Assembly (NCBI RefSeq): GCF_025210595.1
Contig: NZ_JAOARH010000100.1
Coordinates: 1 to 52,382, forward strand
Length of the DNA stretch: 52,382 nt
Reading direction: 5' to 3'
Source: Winogradskyella sp.
Lineage (GTDB): Bacteria > Bacteroidota > Bacteroidia > Flavobacteriales > Flavobacteriaceae
The notes below the pieces were generated by a model that saw only the letters and a list, made by a program, of their open reading frames with translations, made no database searches and was not told where the DNA came from. This document shows positions 27,823 to 34,159 of this stretch, piece by piece; position 1 is the stretch's first letter; every line of letters starts with the position of its first letter. The position numbers and the translations under genes were made by a program.

Positions 27823-28095
27823 ATGACTAAAGAAAAATTATTAGAAGAATTACTTCTTGAAGAAGAAGTTTTAAAGCAGAATGAAATAGTTTTGTTTAAT
27901 GATGATGTTAATACCTTTGACCATGTTATAGATACACTTATTTATGCTTGTGATCATACACCAGAACAGGCTGAACAGTGTTCAATAATTGTACATTATA
28001 AAGGTAAGTGCACAGTAAAAACTGGCTCGTACGACGACTTAAAACCTAGATGTTCTAAATTACTAGAAGCTGGTCTTAGTGCAGAAATAGTATAA
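27823..28095 (+). CDS. clpS: ATP-dependent Clp protease adaptor ClpS
   Basis: ClpS delivers N-degron substrates to ClpAP (or ClpCP). The 90-residue protein has the conserved LFNDDVNTFDHVI segment, which carries the N-end-rule pocket residues, the helical CDHTPEQAEQCSIIVHYKGKC and the terminal AGLSAEIV. It is complete. A strong terminator follows. Confidence 0.95.
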   Translation: MTKEKLLEELLLEEEVLKQNEIVLFNDDVNTFDHVIDTLIYACDHTPEQAEQCSIIVHYKGKCTVKTGSYDDLKPRCSKLLEAGLSAEIV

Positions 28096-28098
28096 AAA

Positions 28099-28129
28099 TA
28101 AAAATCCCTCAACTTTGAGGGATTTTTTT
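28099..28129 (+). terminator. Terminator of clpS, probably bidirectional
   Basis: AATCCCTCAA/TTGAGGGATT (28103-28112 with 28115-28124) is flanked by A and T runs between converging genes. The HMA gene stop overlaps its right edge. Confidence 0.85.
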
Positions 28130-28397
28130 ATTTCGTCATTCGGCCAACAGCACAACTGACAAAAGATTTTGCTTTTTTGGGTAAAGAGTTGTTTTCTCCA
28201 ACCATTGGGTATCCTAAATCTGAAAGTTTTGTTTGTGCTGCCTCTAATTCCGTTTCAGTATTGTAATTAAAGCTTACTTCATCAGTGTTGTTATTTACTG
28301 TAACAGTTGTAATTCCGTCTAATTTTGATAATTGTGTAACAATAGTATTAGCGCAACCACCACACTTTAGGTTTTGTATTTGTATTGTTGCTTTCAT
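28128..28397 (-). CDS. Heavy-metal-associated (HMA) domain protein
   Basis: The 89-residue protein from ATG 28397 is a single HMA ferredoxin-like fold (about 1-66) with the metal-binding loop KCGGCANT (Cys10, Cys13). A short tail adds another Cys in FVSCAVG. The longer frame starting at 28427 would overlap the preceding gene. HMA proteins usually shuttle copper or similar soft metals. It is the last gene of a sulfur operon, so thiol or persulfide chemistry is an alternative role. Confidence 0.85.
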   Translation of the reverse strand: MKATIQIQNLKCGGCANTIVTQLSKLDGITTVTVNNNTDEVSFNYNTETELEAAQTKLSDLGYPMVGENNSLPKKAKSFVSCAVGRMTK

Positions 28398-28408
28398 AAT
28401 AGGTCTTT

Positions 28409-29815
28409 TTATAAAGTTGACGGACAAACATAGTCCGTAGTTTTTAAATCTGTTTTCTTAATTGCACCAAAGCCTCCAGCAATATCAACAAGGTTATGAA
28501 ATCCTCTAGATTTTAGTATAGATATAGCTATAACAGAACGGTAACCACCAGCACAATGAACATAATAAGTTCTCTTACTATCTACTTCGTTTATTTGCTC
28601 GTTAATATAATCTAAAGCAAAGTGCTGAGCGTTTTCTATATGCATACTTTTGTATTCACCGTCTTTACGTACATCTAGAATGTTAATGTTAGCTTTCTTA
28701 GCTATATCGGAAAATTCTTCAGCAGATATAGATTCTAAAGTGTCAATGTCTTTTTTGGAAGCTACCCAAGCATCAATTCCTCCTTTAAGGTATCCTAGTG
28801 TGTTATCGTATCCAACACGCGATAATCTTGTTACGGCTTCTTCAGATTTCCCTTCAGGAACAACCAGCAAAATAGGTTGTTTAATATCTGTAATTAAAGC
28901 ACCAACCCAAGGTGCAAACTGTCCATTTAATCCAATAAAAATAGAATTAGGGATATGACCTTTAATAAATTCAGCTTGAGGTCTTACATCTAAAACTAAT
29001 GCAGATTCACTATTTGCTATAGCTTCAAATTCTTCAGGACTTAAAGAGGTGTTTCCGGTTTTGAGTATTTCATCAAAAGCATTATAGCCCATTTTATTCA
29101 TGATTGCATTTTTGGCAAAATATTGTGGAGGAGGTGCTATACCATCAAGAACTTCTTTTACAAATTCTTCTTTAGTCATATCTGCACGTAGCGCATAATT
29201 AGTTTGTTTTTGTTCGCCTAAAACACCTACAGTTTCTTTGCTTAGATTTTTGCCACAAGCAGAACCAGCTCCGTGTGCGGGATAAACAATAACATCATCT
29301 GATAATGGCATTATTTTTTCTCGTAAAGAATCGTAAAGCATTTCTGCTAAATCTTCTTTAGTAAGATCAGATTTTATGGCAAGATCTGGACGCCCTACAT
29401 CTCCGAGGAATAGTGTATCTCCCGAAAAAATTGCATGATCTTTTCCGTTTTCATCTTTCAATAAGTATGTGACAGATTCTAAAGTGTGTCCAGGTGTATG
29501 CAAAACCTTAATAGTTATTTCTCCAAGTTTTAGTTCTTCTCCATCTGTTGCACAATGTATATCATAATTAGTATTAGCACCAGGTCCGTATACAATTTTG
29601 GCACCTGTTTTCTCAGCTAAGTCAACATGACCAGACACAAAATCTGCATGAAAATGAGTTTCTAAAATGTATTTTATTTTAGCATTACTCTTATTGGCTT
29701 TATTTACATACTGCTGTGTTTCGCGTAAAGGATCAATAATTGCTACTTCGCCATTAGATTCTATATAATAAGCGCCTTGAGCTAAACATCCTGTATATAA
29801 TTGTTCTATGATCAT
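28409..29815 (-). CDS. Persulfide dioxygenase-like metallo-beta-lactamase fused to two rhodanese domains
   Basis: The 468-residue protein begins with an ETHE1-like metallo-beta-lactamase domain (about 1-240; HFHADFVSGH with His54, His56, Asp58 and His63, then HTPGHT and SGDTLFLGDVGRPD). Two rhodanese domains follow (about 255-345 and 365-465). The second has the catalytic Cys421 in YVHCAGGYRS. The first has LLVVPEG where the active loop should be, so it has no cysteine. ETHE1 enzymes oxidise glutathione persulfide to sulfite, and rhodaneses transfer sulfane sulfur. The neighbours (YeeE/YedE proteins and a Crp regulator) fit detoxification or use of reduced sulfur. Confidence 0.92.
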   Translation of the reverse strand: MIIEQLYTGCLAQGAYYIESNGEVAIIDPLRETQQYVNKANKSNAKIKYILETHFHADFVSGHVDLAEKTGAKIVYGPGANTNYDIHCATDGEELKLGEITIKVLHTPGHTLESVTYLLKDENGKDHAIFSGDTLFLGDVGRPDLAIKSDLTKEDLAEMLYDSLREKIMPLSDDVIVYPAHGAGSACGKNLSKETVGVLGEQKQTNYALRADMTKEEFVKEVLDGIAPPPQYFAKNAIMNKMGYNAFDEILKTGNTSLSPEEFEAIANSESALVLDVRPQAEFIKGHIPNSIFIGLNGQFAPWVGALITDIKQPILLVVPEGKSEEAVTRLSRVGYDNTLGYLKGGIDAWVASKKDIDTLESISAEEFSDIAKKANINILDVRKDGEYKSMHIENAQHFALDYINEQINEVDSKRTYYVHCAGGYRSVIAISILKSRGFHNLVDIAGGFGAIKKTDLKTTDYVCPSTL

Positions 29816-29830
29816 AATTTTAAATTTAAG

Positions 29831-29878
29831 CTAAATTATAAAAGCAAAAAAAACATCAATGTATTATTTGTTACATTG
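29831..29878 (-). promoter_or_regulatory. Candidate activator-dependent promoter of the persulfide dioxygenase gene
   Basis: On the minus strand TAATTTAG (29838 to 29831) matches TAnnTTTG at seven of eight positions and lies 16 bases before the start codon. Instead of a -33 TTG there is a dyad CAATGTA-N8-TACATTG (29857-29878), centred about 41 bases upstream of the expected start of transcription. That is the usual place for a Crp/Fnr-type activator, and such a regulator gene lies upstream. Confidence 0.5.
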
Positions 29879-29887
29879 GTCGTAAAA

Positions 29888-30304
29888 TTAGTGTGGTAGC
29901 TTACTTTTAATGATGCCATAAAAATATGTGCCAGCAATGGCTGCGATTATGACAATAAGCATTGAAAGTACTCCTGTACCTACTAATATATACATAGGTC
30001 CTGGACAAGCACCACAAAGTGCCCATCCTAAACCAAAAATACTTCCTCCAACAAGATACCTTACAAGACCTTTTTCTTTTAAAGGTACTCTTAAATATGA
30101 GCCTTGTGTGTTTTTTAAATGCATTTTTTTTGAGATGAATAAAAGGATAACTCCAGTAGTTATAGCTGTACCAATAATACCATACATATGAAAGGATTGA
30201 AACTTAAACATTTCAAAAATGCGATACCAAGAGACGGCTTCAGACTTAACCAACACAATTCCAAAGAACATTCCAACCAGTAAGAATTTTATATATTTTC
30301 CCAT
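29888..30304 (-). CDS. YeeE/YedE-family transport protein, half-size (DUF6691 type)
   Basis: The 138-residue protein has four membrane segments and the family motif GLGWALCGACPGP with two cysteines. YeeE (TsuA) proteins take up thiosulfate through a chain of cysteines. Bacteroidota often split the family into two half-length proteins, as here, where the partner gene ends one base upstream. It is probably part of a heterodimer moving a sulfur compound across the inner membrane. Confidence 0.88.
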   Translation of the reverse strand: MGKYIKFLLVGMFFGIVLVKSEAVSWYRIFEMFKFQSFHMYGIIGTAITTGVILLFISKKMHLKNTQGSYLRVPLKEKGLVRYLVGGSIFGLGWALCGACPGPMYILVGTGVLSMLIVIIAAIAGTYFYGIIKSKLPH

Positions 30305-30305
30305 T

Positions 30306-30863
30306 TTAAAAAATAATTGGATAAATTAAATGAATCATTAATAGTCCTCCCATAAAAAAGCCAATTACAGCAATTAATGATGGTAATTGTAAACTGCTAA
30401 GTCCGGTAATAGCGTGGCCAGAAGTGCAACCACCTGCATAACGCGTTCCGAATCCTACAAAAAAACCACCGACTATAAGTATAGATAAACCTTTAAGGCT
30501 AAGTATATTGTTCCAATCAAATAATTCTGGCGGTAAAAGGCTTTGTCCTGCATTTTTAAATCCTAGTTCGTTTAAATCTTTAATGGTACTTTCACTTAAA
30601 TTAATATCTACAGGATTAGAAAGGAAATGGTGAGCAATAAATCCTCCAATAAATGCGCCGAGTACTACAACTAAATTCCAACGTTGACTTTTCCAGTCAA
30701 ATTTAAAGAACTCAGTATGTTTGCCAGCTCCACCTATGGCGCATAATGTTCTAAGGTTAGAGGACATGCCAAAAGTTCTACCAAAGTACAGTAGTAGAAA
30801 CATAACTATTGCAATGCAAGGGCCAGATACATACCAAGGCCAAGGTTCTTTAATAAATTCCAT
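30306..30863 (-). CDS. YeeE/YedE-family transport protein, half-size
   Basis: The 185-residue protein has about five membrane segments and the signature GGFFVGFGTRYAGGCTSGHAITG with its conserved cysteine. A second cysteine motif, LRTLCAIGG, lies near residue 41. It is the N-terminal-type half of the YeeE/YedE pair and should act with the 138-residue protein encoded directly downstream. Both lie behind the Crp/Fnr regulator gene, 45 bases upstream. Confidence 0.88.
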   Translation of the reverse strand: MEFIKEPWPWYVSGPCIAIVMFLLLYFGRTFGMSSNLRTLCAIGGAGKHTEFFKFDWKSQRWNLVVVLGAFIGGFIAHHFLSNPVDINLSESTIKDLNELGFKNAGQSLLPPELFDWNNILSLKGLSILIVGGFFVGFGTRYAGGCTSGHAITGLSSLQLPSLIAVIGFFMGGLLMIHLIYPIIF

Positions 30864-30908
30864 TTAATTTTAAAAATTGAGTCTAAGTTAGATTAGTGTA
30901 AAACTTAA

Positions 30909-31544
30909 TTAAAAGTCTATAACATGAATTTTATTTCTTCCTAAGGTAATTCGTCCTTCTTTTTCGAGCTGTTTTAATAATCTTGAAACGACTACTCTAG
31001 AGGTGTGTAAATCTTCTGCTATTTCTTGATGGGTTATTTCTAAGTTAGTAGATGCTGAGAGTTTTACTTTGTCTGTTAAATATTTAAATAAGCGTTCGTC
31101 CATTTTCATAAATGCCAATGTATCTATAGTTTCTAGCATTTCGTCAAATCTTACTTGATAGCTCTGAAGAATAAAGTTTCTCCAGCTGTCATTGGTGTCA
31201 AACCAATTTCTCATATGGTCAATTGGTATCATAACAACGGTAGTGTTTTCATCTGCTATAGCTCTAATTTTGCTTACAGATTTTGCCATACAGCATGTTA
31301 ATGACATTGCGCAGGTATCGCCAGACTCTAAAACATAAAGTAATAGCTCGCTACCTTCGTTATCTTCTCTTAATACTTTTATGTTGCCTTGTATTAATAA
31401 AGGTACATATTTAAGCTCTTGACCAATATCAATAATGATATCATTTTTTTTAAACGATTTAATATCAGCAACTTTAGATATGTTGTTGAGTACTATTTCG
31501 TCAAATAAATATGAAAATGGTTCTAATATCTCTTTTGAAATCAT
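30909..31544 (-). CDS. Crp/Fnr-family transcriptional regulator of the sulfur operon
   Basis: The 211-residue protein has a cyclic-nucleotide-like sensor domain (about 20-120), a dimerisation helix and a winged helix-turn-helix (about 165-205; HQEIAEDLHTSRVVVSRLLKQLEKEG). The sensor domain contains an adjacent cysteine pair, LTCCMAKS (about 102-109), unlike the Fnr iron-sulfur cluster arrangement. A -7 element (minus strand, plus 31549-31556) lies only four bases before the start codon, so the mRNA could be nearly leaderless. It probably controls the genes downstream in response to sulfide, persulfide or redox state. Confidence 0.88.
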   Translation of the reverse strand: MISKEILEPFSYLFDEIVLNNISKVADIKSFKKNDIIIDIGQELKYVPLLIQGNIKVLREDNEGSELLLYVLESGDTCAMSLTCCMAKSVSKIRAIADENTTVVMIPIDHMRNWFDTNDSWRNFILQSYQVRFDEMLETIDTLAFMKMDERLFKYLTDKVKLSASTNLEITHQEIAEDLHTSRVVVSRLLKQLEKEGRITLGRNKIHVIDF

Positions 31545-31582
31545 GATTCAAAAATAATCAATTAGAATTTTGAATTAAATAG

Positions 31583-31615
31583 TTTGGTTGTTTTTTAATA
31601 AATGTTATATATTTG
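31583..31615 (+). promoter_or_regulatory. Promoter of tRNA-Arg
   Basis: TTG at 31588-31590 (or TTTG 31583-31586) and TATATTTG at 31608-31615 are 17 or 21 bases apart. The tRNA begins 16 bases downstream. Confidence 0.75.
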
Positions 31616-31630
31616 CACCCACTTAAAAAC

Positions 31631-31704
31631 GGCCACGTGGCGCAACTGAATAGCGCACTTGATTACGGCTCAAGAGGTTGCAGGTTTGAATCCTGCCGTG
31701 GTCA
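31631..31704 (+). tRNA. tRNA-Arg (anticodon ACG)
   Basis: The acceptor stem GGCCACG/CGTGGTC (31631-31637 with 31697-31703, one G-U pair), the anticodon stem CTTGA/TCAAG around loop TTACGGC (anticodon ACG, read as ICG after modification) and the T arm GCAGG-TTTGAAT-CCTGC are all present. CCA is not encoded. Confidence 0.97.
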
Positions 31705-31726
31705 CAAAATAAATGTTTAGAAAAGA

Positions 31727-31757
31727 AAAACGCTCAAGTAATTTGAGCGTTTTTTTG
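31727..31757 (+). terminator. Terminator of tRNA-Arg
   Basis: CGCTCAA/TTGAGCG (31731-31737 with 31743-31749), extended by A-T pairs, is followed by eight Ts. Confidence 0.88.
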
Positions 31758-31836
31758 TTTAAAATATTTTAAAAAAAGAGAGCAAAATTTGCTTTTGAAA
31801 TTCTGTTAGAGATATCTCGTTTTAAACATATTTTAT

Positions 31837-32289
31837 TTAAGACTTCATTTTTCCGGTCATGTTATCGATTTTAATGAGAAAGACTACAGGAATTTCCATA
31901 TCGAAAATCTTACTAGAAAACTCACTTATAAAGTCTAAATCCTTACGTTCTTTTCTAAGAACTATGTTTTTAATACCAAGCGAGAATTCATGCAGATAAA
32001 GTTTAGCGTTACTTTTGTCTATCTCTTTGTATTGCCCATGAGCTGACGCAGATTGCCATTTATTGTTGTTGTAAATGTCTGAAACGTTAAGTGAAACAGA
32101 ATTGTGTTTGCGCATAGCATTAATTTTATGACCATTACCAGAATAACAGACTATATATTTATCCTTTTCGTTATAGAAATAAGTAATAGGAATAACGTAA
32201 GGTTTATTGTTGCTTATGTAGGATAGGTAGCCTACATAATTATTGTTAAATATCTCAGAGCATGTTTTGTAATCTATACTTTTAATCAT
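31837..32289 (-). CDS. Pyridoxamine 5'-phosphate oxidase-like flavin-binding protein
   Basis: The 150-residue protein has the split-barrel flavin-binding pattern of the PNPOx-like group: GYLSYISNNKPYVIPITYFY (about 19-38), then CYSGNGHKINAMRKHNSVSLNV (about 48-69) and SASAHGQYKEI (about 81-91). Members bind FMN or F420-like cofactors and reduce various small molecules; some are linked to stress or antibiotic inactivation. The substrate is unknown. It stands alone in the minus orientation. Confidence 0.8.
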   Translation of the reverse strand: MIKSIDYKTCSEIFNNNYVGYLSYISNNKPYVIPITYFYNEKDKYIVCYSGNGHKINAMRKHNSVSLNVSDIYNNNKWQSASAHGQYKEIDKSNAKLYLHEFSLGIKNIVLRKERKDLDFISEFSSKIFDMEIPVVFLIKIDNMTGKMKS

Positions 32290-32450
32290 AAATAAAATAT
32301 TTTATTGCGTTAAAATACTAACTCAAGTGTTATTTTTTAATGATATAAATCAGCTTAATTGAGAAAATTGCCTATTTGTTAGTTACCTAACATTTTAACT
32401 CATGGTCTCAGTTTAATTTTACCACATAATAATTAATTAAATAACGAGCG

Positions 32451-33353
32451 ATGATTAAAAAAACATTTTTAGGATTACTGGCATTAAGTTTTTTTGCTGT
32501 ATCCTGTAGTAGTGATGACGATAATAATACGTCAACGACATCAGATTTAACTTTAAATCTTCAAGGCCTAGAGGCTTTAGGAAATGATTACGTTTACGAA
32601 GGTTGGATTATTGTAAATGGACAACCAGTTAGTACAGGTGCATTTAGTAGTGTAACTTTTCCACAGACCTTTTCTGTAGATGCTACTCAACTAGCCAATG
32701 CAACCACATTTGTGTTGTCAATAGAGCCAGCTGTAGATCCAGATCCTGCTCCAGCAGCTACAAAAATTTTGGCTGGAGATTTTACAGGTAGTATGGCTAA
32801 TGTAAATTCTAACAATATTGTTGTAGCCTCTGGTAGTTCTGTAAGTTCTTTAGCTGATGCAACAGGGAAATATATTTTAGCAACACCAACAGATATGGAT
32901 AATACCAACGAATCTAGTGGTGTTTGGTTTTTAGATAATACAAATGCACCAAATTTAGTGGCTGGATTAAGTTTGCCTACTTTATCTGAAGGATGGAAGT
33001 ATGAAGGTTGGGTGGTGTTTGATGGCACACCTATTAGTACAGGTACTTTTACAAGTGCAGCTGGCGCAGATGATAATGCAGCAACATCAATATTTAAGGG
33101 AGATGCAGGTAATGGACCAGGTTATCCAGGTGAGGATTACTTACAGAATGCACCTACTGGTTTAACGTTTCCTACAGATTTAAAAGGAAGAACAGTGGTG
33201 ATTTCTGTAGAACCATTTCCAGATAATAGCTCTGCGCCATTTACATTAAAACCATTAGCACATATGGTGCCAACAAATGCTATGGATCATACAGTAATAG
33301 ACATGGGAGATGGTCCAGTAGAAACCATAATGGGATCTGTAACGAGAAACTAA
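32451..33353 (+). CDS. Lipoprotein with two RskA C-terminal-like repeats
   Basis: The 300-residue protein has a lipoprotein signal with lipobox FFAVSC (Cys19), followed by SSDDDNN. Two homologous domains follow: YVYEGWIIVNGQPVSTGAFSS...FVLSIEP (about 48-100) and WKYEGWVVFDGTPISTGTFTS...VVISVEP (about 182-258). The pattern YEGWxxxxGxPxSTGxF is that of the extracytoplasmic domain of RskA-type anti-sigma-K factors. There is no cytoplasmic sigma-binding domain and no membrane helix, so it is probably a surface or periplasmic lipoprotein, not an anti-sigma factor. Confidence 0.8.
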   Translation: MIKKTFLGLLALSFFAVSCSSDDDNNTSTTSDLTLNLQGLEALGNDYVYEGWIIVNGQPVSTGAFSSVTFPQTFSVDATQLANATTFVLSIEPAVDPDPAPAATKILAGDFTGSMANVNSNNIVVASGSSVSSLADATGKYILATPTDMDNTNESSGVWFLDNTNAPNLVAGLSLPTLSEGWKYEGWVVFDGTPISTGTFTSAAGADDNAATSIFKGDAGNGPGYPGEDYLQNAPTGLTFPTDLKGRTVVISVEPFPDNSSAPFTLKPLAHMVPTNAMDHTVIDMGDGPVETIMGSVTRN

Positions 33354-33404
33354 ATTGAAAAAGAGAATTTGCCGCTTCTAGCGATAGATTAAATTGAGTT
33401 TTTT

Positions 33405-33433
33405 AAAGGCTGCCTTTTGGCAGTCTTTTTTTT
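33405..33433 (+). terminator. Terminator of the RskA-like lipoprotein gene
   Basis: AAGGCTGCC/GGCAGTCTT (33406-33414 with 33419-33427, one G-U pair), a four-T loop and a long T run, which overlaps the stop codon of the small converging gene. Confidence 0.85.
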
Positions 33434-33584
33434 AATTAAGGGCATTTTTAGTAACATAGGCACGCCAGCCAATAATAGCAAGTTGTAACTTGCTAGCTTT
33501 GCTTAAATCTAATTGCCTTTTAGAATAACTAGGAAGAATTACTTTATTGATTTTTGCAATAATCTTAAAGATGGTTTTCTTCAT
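33432..33584 (-). CDS. Conserved 50-residue flavobacterial small protein
   Basis: ATG at 33584 opens a 50-codon frame ending TAA at 33432-33434. The product starts MKKTIFKIIAKINKVILPSY and ends in LQLAIIGWRAYVTKNALN. I recall near-identical short proteins in many flavobacteria, often mislabelled as SsrA-binding protein, although SmpB is about three times longer and different. It is basic and probably one amphipathic plus one hydrophobic helix. A minus-strand -7 element (TATTTTTG, plus 33637-33644) lies 53 bases upstream of the start. The function is unknown. Confidence 0.75.
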   Translation of the reverse strand: MKKTIFKIIAKINKVILPSYSKRQLDLSKASKLQLAIIGWRAYVTKNALN

Positions 33585-33589
33585 TTTTT

Positions 33590-34136
33590 GAGGTAGCAAA
33601 AGAGGGTAATGTCTTTTGGTGGTTATTAATTGGTAACAAAAATAGTAAAACTTATTCTAGACTAAGTTTTACTTTTTTTGATTGATTGGTTTAGAATATC
33701 GAAAACACGATGTCGATAATCAGTTTTGCTAATGTCATCATAATTTTTTTTGGTTTAGAGGTTAATAATTTGTTTTTTCTTGATTGAGTTTTCAATATAT
33801 ATCGACAACAAATATTCTTCCAAACGTTTTTGTAAAAATCGACAAATTTGCATTTATATTTATAAGTAAAAAAGCAATAATAATTACTATAATTTGTGAC
33901 TTTCCTTGAAATTAGTTTTAAAATGAAGTGTTAAATATGTTATATAGTTTTAATTTGATATGTTTCTAGGGGTTTTTTTGAGATTTTTTTTAAAACGTAG
34001 AGGTGTTTTGTCTTTAAAAGATCAATTTTTGCCCTTTTCATCTTTTAGTTTTTTATTTTACTGATAAATATCATTGTTTGTTTTAGATACTTTTAGTATA
34101 TAATTTTTAGTTAACATTAATAGTCATTTTTACTAT
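33590..34136. promoter_or_regulatory. Long regulatory-looking intergenic region with TCGA-type motifs
   Basis: Between the 50-codon gene and the secreted nuclease lie about 570 bases with no gene. They contain an exact inverted repeat, TATCGA-N10-TCGATA (33697-33718), and two copies of TCGACAA (33802-33808 and 33839-33845). The complementary motif TTGTCGA occurs three times at 43471-43498. These may be binding sites of one regulator. Confidence 0.45.
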
Positions 34137-34144
34137 TATCTTTG
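34137..34144 (+). promoter_or_regulatory. Predicted -7 element of the secreted nuclease gene
   Basis: TATCTTTG fits TAnnTTTG 15 bases before the start codon; there is no -33 TTG, suggesting activator dependence. Confidence 0.5.
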
Positions 34145-34159
34145 ATGAAAAAATAAAAG

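Noticed and set aside
31631-31836. Integration site or genomic island at tRNA-Arg
   Set aside because: No integrase, no direct repeat of the tRNA 3' end and no change in gene style are seen around it.
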